This document shows, one piece after another, positions 35,853 to 45,129 of a stretch of 64,000 bases of DNA. The DNA is from Septoria linicola. Lineage: Eukaryota; Ascomycota; Dothideomycetes; Mycosphaerellales; Mycosphaerellaceae. How positions within the stretch are numbered: the stretch's first letter is position 1; every line of letters starts with the position of its first letter. The notes beneath the pieces were generated by a model. That model ran no database searches and had not been told where the DNA came from. It saw only the letters and a program-made list of their open reading frames with translations. The position numbers and the translations under genes are program-made. The DNA is taken from positions 372,001 to 436,000 of the forward strand of contig CP099433.1 of assembly GCA_024114885.1 (NCBI GenBank), given 5' to 3'.

Positions 35853-37791
35853 ATGACAACGCAGCCTAACGAGTCACCACAAATGATGAAAGCCATGATG
35901 ACTCCCAACGATAAGGATGAGCGACGAGCCCGATCTCCCTCCCCACAGTCCGACTACCCGCTCGACGAGACTGGTACTGCACGGGCTCCCACCATAGTTA
36001 TATCGAACCCAAACGATGGTCAAGAATGCCCGGGGACTCTGACTACCACGGGAGATGACGGCAACTCTCAGTGCAAAGAAGATGGAGCTTTGAACAGACC
36101 ACCTCCAGTACAGCCATCCCAATCTTCGGAGCACGAAGCGACCGTGGTGCTGACCATCGCAATCTGTCTCGTTGTGTTCCTCATGTCCTTGGATCGAACC
36201 ATTCTTGCCACAGCAGTGCCTTCAATCACAGACGACTTTCATTCGCTGAATGATGTCGGATGGTACGCAAGCGGCTTCTTGTTTGCATCCTCCTGCATGC
36301 TCCTTCCTTTTGGCAAGATCTACACCTTTTACTCGCCGAAATGGGTATACGTGATCTCCATCTGCATCTTCGAGGTCGGGTCGCTCATCTGCGGAGTGGC
36401 CCCGAGTTCAGCAGTGTTCATTGTTGGGCGTGCTATTGCTGGCGCAGGCTCAGCAGGAATTTCGGTGGGTGCCTTCACCTTGCTGGCCTGTGTATTACCC
36501 CTACACAAGCGCCCACTGTACAACGGGATACTTGGAGCGGTCATGGGAGTGGCTGCAGTAGCAGGTCCTCTCCTAGGCGGCGTCTTCACGACCCTGGTCT
36601 CCTGGAGATGGTACGTAGTCAGCGTCTCCATCAAGGCGAGGAGATGACCTCTGATCGAATGTTAGGTGTTTTTTTATCAATCTGCCAATTGGTGGAGTAG
36701 CGATGTTGATCGTATTTTGGTACTTACAGCCCGTCCAAGCAGTACAGACAGGTCTCAATGTTGGCCAACAGCTCGCGCAGCTGGACCTACTGGGCGAACT
36801 ATTCCTGATTCCGAGCACCATCTGCCTTCTTCTGGCCCTGCAGTGGGGAGGAGCCCAATACCGATGGTCCGATGGTCGAGTTGTCGCTGTGCTTGTGACA
36901 TTCTCGGCATTCCTTGTAGCCTTTGTCGTGGTGCAGATGCGGTACCCTGATACCGCTACAATTCCTTCCCGGGTCGTGAAGAGCAAAAGTATCATCGCAG
37001 CTTTGATATTCGCAGCCTGCATGTCTGCAACAATGATGGTTGTTCTTTGGTGTATTCCCTTGTGGTTCCAGGACATCAAGAACACGACAGCTATGCGCTC
37101 TGGGATCAATACGATTCCCATACTGATGTCGTTCAGTCTTGGCACTGCCATCTCCGGAATTTTCGTGGGTCGAATAGGATACTACACCCCGGTGGCCATG
37201 GCGAGCTCTGCGATAACAGCGACCGGCGCGGGACTGATCTGGAAGTGGAACACAAGCACCTCTGCAAGAGAATGGAGCGGACATCAGATCTTGCTTGGCT
37301 TCGGCCTTGGTATCGTAAGTCTCCCATGGTCATTTTGTAATCCTGAGTTGTTTATGAGATTGCAAACTTATATCTACTGTTATCAGGGCTTCCAGCAAAG
37401 CAGCATGGCTGCGCAAACAGTGCTCATGCCCGATGACGTACCCATCGGCCTGGCACTCGTGAATGTCATCCAGCAGCTCGGTGGTGCGCTTTCTGTGAGC
37501 ATGGGACAAAATCTTTTCAAGGCGAGCTTGGTCCACAACCTAGGAGCAGTGCTCCACGGTAGCATCAATCCGCAGTCGATTGTCAAGACAGGAGCAACGG
37601 AATTCCGGAAATTCGCTTCTCAGCGGGATCTTCCCGGTGTACTACTCGTGTACAACAGCGCTTTACAGCAAGCGTTCTTGCTCGGCCTCATTACCGCGAC
37701 TATCTCGGCCCTGGGGTCGTGTCTGCTCGAGTGGAGAAGTGTTAAAGGCGATCAGGGCCCACGAAGGCAAAGCGCAGTCGGGACAGTGTAA
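35853..37791 (+). CDS. MFS drug:H+ antiporter (DHA2-like, about 14 TM), likely product exporter
   Basis: Three exons (35,853-36,610; 36,666-37,314; 37,387-37,791) encode about 603 aa. Introns are GTACGT..TTAG (55 bp) and GTAAGT..TCAG (72 bp), and both restore frame. A hydrophilic N-terminus of about 90 residues precedes the first membrane span (TVVLTIAICLVVFLMSL). Family signatures are DRTILATAVPSITDDF with DVGWYASGFL in TM1-2, GRAIAGAGSAGI in TM4 and the antiporter motif GVAAVAGPLLGGVF in TM5. FINLPIGGVA spans the first junction and GIGFQQSSMAAQ the second. No stops are seen. It sits in the plasma or vesicle membrane and, by context, would export the cluster product or give self-protection. 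Confidence 0.9.
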
Positions 37792-38173
37792 AGCACCAGA
37801 TGTTATCATTTAGAGCCCTAAGGTCACACACGGACACATGAAGATCCCAATCCCTGCCATCTTACTAAACCATGTAGAGTGACCGGCCGACTTGAACTCA
37901 AAAAAAGAATGTCCTGGGGGAAGACCTTGCCAGCCCAGCGGGATTGTTTGCAGACCATGCCAACCCCCAGCATACTTTTTCGACGGACGAGAAACTATGC
38001 TGGGTAGCGAGTGTGTCCAGGATGGGCAACGGCAACGGCTTTGCCTCGGGGCCCTATACGATTCTTCAGCACGTATGAGTGTGAGCGACGTTATAAGTGC
38101 CAATTTCGAGTTGATCTTGGAGAGCTGGATGAACGCTAGGCAATCTGAAGGATACCGCCACCCATCGTCGAGA
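37792..38173. other. Short convergent 3' region
   Basis: Between the 3' ends of the transporter and the acidic protein gene. Nothing is seen beyond probable 3' UTRs. Confidence 0.4.
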
Positions 38174-40234
38174 TTATAGTAAAGAGATAGTGTGCACATC
38201 ATCGCCAACATAGCCAAGAGCCTGTCGGAATTCGTCATTCTCCTCCCAGATGCCTCGATCTTTGAACACGCTCGACGGAAGTTCTGGATCTGGCGGATTA
38301 TGACAACCATCTTGTTCTCTCTCTTCTTCGACCACGCAATGACCTGAACCATCCCAAGACATATGGGTGGCGAAACCTCCAGTGATGACTGAGCCGGTCA
38401 CCTGCAGATCTCTCTCCCCGGCGTCGCGCATTGGTCGAGAGGATTGAATGGGCGGTTGTGGCACGTCCAGGGCAGGCAATATGGACAAATGCTCCATGGA
38501 TGCTGGAAAGGGCCGATCGATATCTGGACCCGCATGCCACACGCTTACTAGCGGAACAGGAGTCAAGAGATGCTCAAACGATGCCTGGGCCAGACGATTG
38601 GTATTGATATCCACGTACCCAGAGCCATCGAAGCGGACATGTTCCAGAGGGAAGCAGTAGGACCGTAAATCGACAGTTTGGTTGATAAGCATCGCCGTGG
38701 CCTTCCACAGAAAGTGTAGGTCGTGACTTGTAGGTGTCGCTACGCGGCGGACCATCTCTGCCCAGTAATCCAACTGCGTGGCAGTAAGCTTCCTCAGGAA
38801 GCGATCCGGGATGGCTGGCTGCAGGAGAATGGCAGCTTCGGGGCAAGAGAAACGGTCGGCGAAGCGACATATCGTACCTCCCAAGTGGATGTCACGGCCA
38901 AGACGCCGCAGGGCGGTGCGCGCTTCGTGAGTTAGGTTGTTCAGTGTGCCATCGCGGTTGGCAAACTCGGGGTAGCAAAGTTGGAAGAGCTGGGTGCGGC
39001 AGCCTGAGCCTTGCACTACCTGCTCTCGTGTACGCTCATTCAGGCGGTAGAGGTTGGCGTAGCAGAGGCGCCTGCACAGTACTGCCTGGCTGCCAATGGC
39101 GGTGGCACGCTCGCAGATGCGGAATGCACGCACGGCAACGGCCAGGTCATCGCTGACGCCGGCCGTTGCGGCCTGGTCAACCAGTGGTGGCAGCTCCAGA
39201 CGCTGGAACGATAAGTCGCAGTGCTGCTGCTGCTGCTGCTGCTGATTCCGGGCCACGCGCAGCCATGCTTGCAGCGTCTGCACCAAGCCGTGCACTGTGG
39301 CTGACTGTGCATGGGCGGTCCAGGTGGACATGAGCTTTGCCATAATCTTTGTCTCGGCCGCTGGTGCTTGTCCTCGTGTGGAAAGTCGAGCGGGTGAGGC
39401 AGAAGCAGAAGGAGGGGGCGACGGCGGGGACGATGCGCTGGTCGTCATGCCGCTTGTGCTGATGGTCTCTGTTCCGCTCATCAAAACGTCGCTACTGCTG
39501 CTGCTACACATATCTGTTTCCGGGGGCTTCATGGTGCGTTGGTGCACGGCAGTAGCGTCATGACCCTCCTCCCCCTCTGCCTCATGGTCGTCAATACTAC
39601 TATCATCACCACCACCACCACCATCACCGCCATAATCATTACTATGATCCACATCATCCACATCATCGCCATCTGCTACTGCAACAGCAGCGGCAGCAGG
39701 AGTAGCATTAGCCCCGAATGCAGCACTGCGAGAAGCTGGGTGAAGATGTACTCGTTCGTTGTCCTGTTGTGCTGGGTCATGACCATTGGCCGTATCAGCC
39801 GTATCGGCCGGGTTGGTTTCGGTTGTCCCGGCTCCTTCTTCGGCCTCTGCTTCGGCTTCTTCTTGCTCTTGCTCTTCTTCTTCTCCTGCCTCTTCTCCTG
39901 CCTCTTCTCTCGCCTCTTCTCTCGCCTCTTCTTCTGCTCCTGCCTCTTCTCCTTCTGCTTCCTCATATGCTTCCTCTTCTACTTCCTCTTCTACTTCTGC
40001 CTCTCCTTCCGCTTCTGCTCCCATTTGCCCCTCGACGATCCCGTCCTCTTCTGCTTCATTAGAGTTGTGAGGGCTTTCGATCTCGCTGATCCTCGGCCGC
40101 TTTCGCGATGGCTGCCGGCCTGCGTCGGCGTCGTATGCGTCTTGTTCGGCGACTGCGTCAGGCACACACCGACATGTGGCGCAATGCACTCGCGAGGCCA
40201 CTGTCATCATCACGGACTGGTCAGCGTCTTGCAT
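38174..40234 (-). CDS. Acidic low-complexity protein of unknown function, probably nuclear
   Basis: An uninterrupted 686-codon ORF from an ATG at 40,234. After a short Cys-containing start (HCATCRC) there is a basic nuclear-localisation-like RKRPR. A long Glu/Ala-rich acidic tract follows (about residues 65-140), then Asp/Gly-rich and Ser/Pro-rich stretches, and a run of seven Gln near residue 335. The C-terminal half (about 300-686) looks globular, with Cys-rich helices such as RAFRICERATAIGSQAVLCRRLCYANLYRLN. I see no zinc cluster, bZIP or homeodomain, so it is not a standard cluster regulator, although an acidic nuclear protein in a cluster could act in transcription (inference). The hydrophobic frames on the opposite strand are shadows of the acidic repeats. 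Confidence 0.65.
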   Translation of the reverse strand: MQDADQSVMMTVASRVHCATCRCVPDAVAEQDAYDADAGRQPSRKRPRISEIESPHNSNEAEEDGIVEGQMGAEAEGEAEVEEEVEEEAYEEAEGEEAGAEEEAREEAREEAGEEAGEEEEQEQEEAEAEAEEGAGTTETNPADTADTANGHDPAQQDNERVHLHPASRSAAFGANATPAAAAVAVADGDDVDDVDHSNDYGGDGGGGGDDSSIDDHEAEGEEGHDATAVHQRTMKPPETDMCSSSSSDVLMSGTETISTSGMTTSASSPPSPPPSASASPARLSTRGQAPAAETKIMAKLMSTWTAHAQSATVHGLVQTLQAWLRVARNQQQQQQQHCDLSFQRLELPPLVDQAATAGVSDDLAVAVRAFRICERATAIGSQAVLCRRLCYANLYRLNERTREQVVQGSGCRTQLFQLCYPEFANRDGTLNNLTHEARTALRRLGRDIHLGGTICRFADRFSCPEAAILLQPAIPDRFLRKLTATQLDYWAEMVRRVATPTSHDLHFLWKATAMLINQTVDLRSYCFPLEHVRFDGSGYVDINTNRLAQASFEHLLTPVPLVSVWHAGPDIDRPFPASMEHLSILPALDVPQPPIQSSRPMRDAGERDLQVTGSVITGGFATHMSWDGSGHCVVEEEREQDGCHNPPDPELPSSVFKDRGIWEENDEFRQALGYVGDDVHTISLL

Positions 40235-40484
40235 ACAAAAAGAGTCGACAGAGAGAGTTTACGCAAGATCTCTTCATCAACCCCTCTGTCGCGAGCGAGT
40301 AACTTAGAGCGGAACGTGTTGGTCGCCTTGCGCCTGGCTATCTACGCCTAGTACCCTGTACCATGCCTCAAGGATAATCCCGACTCGTTCATGCCTATGG
40401 AAGGCAAACATAAAAGACGAGAGACGTATCCGGTGCTCGCTGATTTTCCAACATCCGCCCTCAACTCGTTTTTGAACTTCGACC

Positions 40485-41360
40485 ATGACAAGCATCCCAG
40501 CGATACTAGAGCTTCCACCTCCAGAAGTTGCCGAGCGCTGGAGTCAAGTCCTGAAGCCCACATTTGTCATCGGAGGCTGGCTCTGGATCCTGAGCTACAT
40601 TTTGCTCGCTCGAGAGAACACTCGAAGCAAGTCGTACGGTATGCCGCTTTTCGCGCTGGCCAACAACCTCGCTTGGGAAATGGTATATGCCTTTTACTTT
40701 CACGATGTCTGGTTCAAGCGCCTGGTCTTTGTCATCTGGGTCTTCCTCGAGGTTCCGATCGTGTACGGCACCATGCGCAACTCCAAACATGAATGGTCAC
40801 ATACGCCCGTTGTCCGGGACCACATTGGAAAGATCCTGCTCACCTTGACATTGTGGTGTGCCCTTGGCCACTGGTCCTTTCTGCACTGGTGGTTCAACTG
40901 GAACATCTCGTCGAAAAAGGGCAAGTTCTACCGCGGTGTGGAAGGGCCCGACCCCACGGAGCTGAAGTGGTGGAGCGGCGAATTCTGCCAGATGACCTTG
41001 TCTCTGACCAGTCTGGTGCAATTGATCACCAGACAGCACACGGAGGGTGTCACGTGGGCGATATGGTAAGTGGACAGCACAAATCACAGCCCAAGTGCAA
41101 CCAATTGACTACGAAACCCAAGGGCAACGAGAGCAATAGGGAGCTCATTTGAACCCCACTTCCACGCACTGTTTGCATGGTTATACTGGAGAGAAGCACA
41201 TGAATTTCTTGTTTCACCTATTTCCCTCTTCATGTGTACAACAGCTATACTTTGCGATCTTATTTACCCGTTCGTTTTTGCTTACATTAGGATTCGGGAG
41301 AAAAGTGCACCCACTCGTGGCAGCACAGTGGACGGCAGTGGCAGTAAAAAGCTTCGATGA
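40485..41360 (+). CDS. Pyr4/PaxB-family integral-membrane terpene cyclase
   Basis: Two exons (40,485-41,065 and 41,123-41,360; intron GTAAGT..CAAG, 57 bp) encode about 272 aa. The family performs proton-triggered cyclisation of an epoxidised prenyl chain on an aromatic or indole head group in the ER membrane. Signatures are ANNLAWE with Glu65, the position of the family's essential Glu; a WxFLEVPIVY stretch in the middle; WWFNW; and, after the splice, HALFAWLYWREAHEF, then a last span with ILCDLIYPF (Asp239, equivalent to the family's second acidic residue). About seven hydrophobic segments are present. Joining exon 2 is needed to recover the last two spans. The C-terminal tail of about 25 polar residues is longer than usual. 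The gene appears intact, although its expected UbiA partner is not. Confidence 0.9.
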
Positions 41361-41644
41361 ATGCAACAGAAAACGAAGACGTATATAGTGGAGTGAGTGC
41401 GATGTGGTGGTCACTGTCGACGTTTGTATAGAAAAAACATACCTGTTGTTATTATGGGAATGTTGTTGTTATTGCTGTGACTATAGAACAGTAGAAAAGT
41501 GTCTACAACCAATTGGCTACGCTAAGACTTAGAAGTGGAACCTCAGTCTTCAATCAAGTCGTGTTAACTAGCCTATATGCGGACTTGACTCGCGTACAGT
41601 ATATCATATATCACAACTGCCAAACACTGTCTACCAGTTCGACA
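41361..41644. other. Convergent 3' intergenic region
   Basis: 284 bp between the cyclase and P450 stop codons, AT-rich with a TTGTTGTTATT tract. No gene is seen. Confidence 0.4.
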
Positions 41645-43416
41645 TCACGGAAGCTCAGGACGCTCGGAGTCGTCCTCACAATCTCGTGCACTAATCCAGA
41701 GGCCCGTCGTGGATCTGTGGATCGGCGTTACACCATCACCCACAATCTCCATGTCTGCTGCTGTAGTTCCGCCAAGTTCGAGATACCCAGCATCGCTCGC
41801 GAGCTGCACTTCTCGGCTTCCATATCGTCGAAAAATTGCCGTCAAGGTGAGAAAGATTTCTGCATGAGCAAGGTTCATGCCAATGCATTGCCGGGAGCCT
41901 CGCGAGAAAGGCACAAAGCATTTCTCCAGCTCGGGCTTCTCCAGCCAGCGCTGCGGTCGGAATGTCTGTGGATCATCAAAGTACTCTGGTGAAGAATGTA
42001 TCAGCAACGGTGTCATGACGACCGTGGTGCCGGGTGGAATGCAGTATTCCTGGACTTGCACACTTCCGTCTTTCCTCGGCACCCGGGCGACGTATCGCAA
42101 TGCCTCGTGAGTCGCAATTCGCGGCAGTCTCAGACTCACGCCGTTGTTGAGGCGCAAGCCTTCGTTGACCACTGCTTTCATAAACGGCAGCTGTTGTACC
42201 TGATGAAAGGACGGAAGAATGCCCGGGTCGGGCATAATAGACATGATCTCCATTTTCAGTTTCCGCAGAGCGACCGGATTTTGTAACAGGTGAAAGGTGA
42301 TGGCCGTGAGGGTTGCAGAAGCTGTCAGAGTGCCGGCAGTAATGATATCCCTCGCATCGTGATACAGACGATCCGGAACCTTTTCATGCTCTGGCAGGTC
42401 GCTCTCCAGAACATCGTGGAATATGGTTACCTTCGAGCCATTGTCCAAACGATGGCGCTGCGTGTAGATCTCCTTGATTTGCTGGTGCACCTTCTAATAT
42501 GTGACGCGTTGGCCGTTCGCTCGAGGATAAGTGATCTCTATGTGATGTCGACACTTACCTTGCCGATTGCTCTCTTCATTTTGAACTCAGGGTTCAGGTA
42601 CGCAAGCAGACTTTCTGGCATTTTGCTCATGACTTTCAAAAGCCATGGCCAGTGTTTTGCAAGATGCCGAAAGCGCGCTCCGTTTCTATCAACGTCTGAG
42701 AAGCCTGTTTTGAGATCTGGCGACTTGAGCAGATTCTGGCAATTCGCAAAAGCGTATTCAGTGATGATGTCTACACTCATTTTAAATAGTGTCAGCAACG
42801 ACTCTCTACAGCACGGAGCGGCGTTGCCGGTCTTACCATTTGTCAATGCCGCAAATGCGCGAGAAGCCGGAAGAGGAATCCTGCATAGTCTACATTCGTC
42901 GAGTCGACTCATCAGGTTCCTAATCACCGCTTCAATTCCAGGCTGTAAGTGACGGATTCTTGTCATGGAAAAGTATGGGGCAAGTGCTGCGCGGCGGATC
43001 CGGTGTAGCTCATGGTCTCTCGTCATGAATATGGACTCTCTGGATCCAGCATCATAGTATGTCTCCTTATCCCGCTTCCGGCCTGGGCCAGGAAAGATTT
43101 CGTCGATATAATCGGGATCCTGAATGTGAATTTCCCCCGGATTGATACGCACGATCGGCCCGTAGGTCTCATGCATTGCTCGGATAGCCCAGATGTATTG
43201 TCCTCCGAGCACGACATCGAACCAAAACTCGTACCTTGACATTGGTGAGCATCAACGCCTGACAGGAAGGACAAGGGTAATCGCTCACAGATAAGTCACT
43301 TTCGCGAGCCATGGTCCAGGAATATGTGGTAGAGATTGCAACAGGATGCGTCGAACTCTAGCCGATACTAGGTATATGATGAACACGATGGCGATGCTAC
43401 TAAGGGCGAATAGCAT
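41645..43416 (-). CDS. Cytochrome P450 monooxygenase, ER-anchored
   Basis: Four exons on the minus strand (43,416-43,289; 43,234-42,837; 42,770-42,559; 42,493-41,645) encode about 528 aa. Introns are 54, 66 and 65 bp and all keep frame. The N-terminal membrane anchor (LFALSSIAIVFIIYLV) is followed by the hinge HIPGPWLAK. Later come the C-helix region HELHRIRRAALAPYFS, an I-helix with DIITAGTLTASATL, the ExxR motif (NEGLRL), an FRPQRW block, and the haem-binding FVPFSRGSRQCIG with Cys near residue 449. The substrate is unknown. In ascochlorin-type pathways a P450 epoxidises the prenyl chain before a membrane cyclase acts, and this enzyme could play that role because no FAD epoxidase is visible (inference). 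No internal stops. Confidence 0.92.
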
Positions 43417-43843
43417 TTCTCAGCGATGGACTATTTTATCGTCAGATGGATCAATACAACGAATCGCCGGTATGGGTTTGTTGCAAGCGAACACTCATCG
43501 AGCTTCCTTACTCGGTATCATATACTGTTGAGGGATCTTATGTGTCGTGACGGCAGGGTTGGCTTCTCCAGGTTTCCTTGTAAGCATCTGACGACCATGC
43601 CCAATGGGAACTCTTTTCTTTTTTTCTGAGTGTGGCAAATGATGCCAATGACTTCCCCGCACAGTTGACATGTATTCCCTCTCATATGATTTTGTTGGTC
43701 CCGTGTGTATCTTCTAGTCAGCTTCTGAACGCTTCATAAGTTGTTTTGTTTTCGCAGCTTACTTCATCCGTTGCGAATAGAGATTTCTTCACTGGCAGAC
43801 TCCCTTCCAACAAAGCCTGCGGCAAGTGCACTTTGCACATCTA
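43417..43843. promoter_or_regulatory. Divergent promoter region between P450 and glycosyltransferase genes
   Basis: 427 bp separate the two start codons, with pyrimidine-rich tracts (for example near 43,615) typical of fungal promoters. No shared motif was identified. Confidence 0.45.
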
Positions 43844-45091
43844 ATGGCACCAAAATTCCCAATACCTCTCGAATTTCAACATGACCTTCGGTATGTGGAG
43901 CTTGAAGACACACGCAGCGACCAGGAAATCTTGCAGTCCCTCACTCGTCACACGCCAATCACATCGGAGAAGAATATCTGGACGTTCTGGCACGCTGGTA
44001 TCGCCGCTATGCCTGCGTGGTGCCAGCGAAACGTCATAAATTGGGTCCGCTTATGCCCGACATGGACCATCCGTGTGCTCGACAATACTACCCTGTCACC
44101 AAATCATGCCATGGATTGGGTGCCGAGAGACATGCTGCCTGAATGCTTCACGAAAAAGACCATGGAAGGGCCGTGGACGGGCCCACACAGTGCAGATTTC
44201 CTTCGGTGTCCATGCTTGTATCTATATGGCGGAGCTTGGCTCGATGTCGGATGCATTTTGGTGCGCAGCATAGACGACATATGCTGGACTCAGCTCCAGG
44301 ATCCTCTTTCACCCTTCACCGTGGCAGCTCCATGGGCTTTTGACCTCTGCATCGCCAACTACTTCGTAGCTGCGAGAAAAGGCGATGTGTTTGTGAAGAA
44401 TTGGCACGCGCACCCCCATTCACTACTGTAGTCTCTTGCAATTCTGACAAATTGTCCAAGGCATTCCATCTTCATGGCCCTGTGGGCTGGGCGAACGACT
44501 TGTACAGACATTGGAAGCCACCCGCTCCTGACTGAAGTTCTTCCGCAGATCAAGTTCGGGCAGTCGCGCTTCCAGTTAGACTTCATGGTCTCGCGGAAGA
44601 CGCTTGTTGGTTACGTAGGGCAGATTGTAGCATGGGCCAGGCTCTGCATGATAGAAGAGCCGGACGGAGGATTCAACGGCCGCAGTTACTATCGCGAGCA
44701 CGTCATGCTCTTTGATGCCATGACTGAAACTTCACCCGAGCGATTGCTGCCAAACTTCGACGCTGGAGATTTCTTGCGAGTGTTGGGAACCAAATTGGAC
44801 GCAGATCCGCAGTCAGCCAGCTATCAGACGGCCTACAAGCTTGTATGGAGCATTTTAACCAGGTCCAGCATGCAGAAAGTAGCCCACGCGAAGCAGATGA
44901 CAAGAACACCCCAGCTAGGCATTTATCTCGACCAGAAAGAGAACGAAAATCTTGATGTGGACTCGTCCAATTTCTTTGAGCTGCTGCGCTACGGGAGCGT
45001 TCACTACGAGCAACTTCGGAAGGAGATCAACATTTCCGAGGTCGAAGGACCTGAGGCAGTAATTCGGAGGAGGATCTTGGATGACGGATGA
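43844..45091 (+). CDS. Capsular-polysaccharide-synthesis-type glycosyltransferase (GT32-like), integrity uncertain
   Basis: Translation probably starts at ATG 43,844. The first part has the family pattern: IWTFWHAGIAAMPAW, a WTIRVLDN strand, SADFLRCPCLYLYGGAWLDVG (a DxD-type sugar-nucleotide site reduced to LDVG), and VFVKNWH. The second part begins FMALWAGRTTC and ends at TGA 45,091. Both parts are in the same frame, separated by TAG at 44,429-44,431. The family normally runs straight from the WH to the FMALW segment, so about 20 codons look extra. A 51-nt GC-AG intron (44,410-44,460, with CTGAC before the acceptor) or a 33-nt GTAGTC intron (44,428-44,460) would remove them; otherwise the TAG is a nonsense change. 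It may add a sugar to the product. The 3' end lies 38 bp from the OMT 3' end. Confidence 0.65.
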
Positions 45092-45129
45092 GCTGCCTTC
45101 CAAGGAAGAATTATTACATTTAGTCGCGA

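Noticed and set aside
39539..40351. Long hydrophobic open frames on the plus strand (poly-Leu, Ser/Ala repeats)
   Set aside because: Shadows of the Glu/Ala-coding repeats of the minus-strand acidic protein.
41149..41388. 79-codon open frame downstream of the terpene cyclase
   Set aside because: A different frame over the true second exon of the cyclase, which carries the last two membrane spans.
44474..45091. The second half of the glycosyltransferase as a separate gene starting at ATG 44,474
   Set aside because: It is in frame with the first half and begins in the middle of the conserved FMALWAGRT block.
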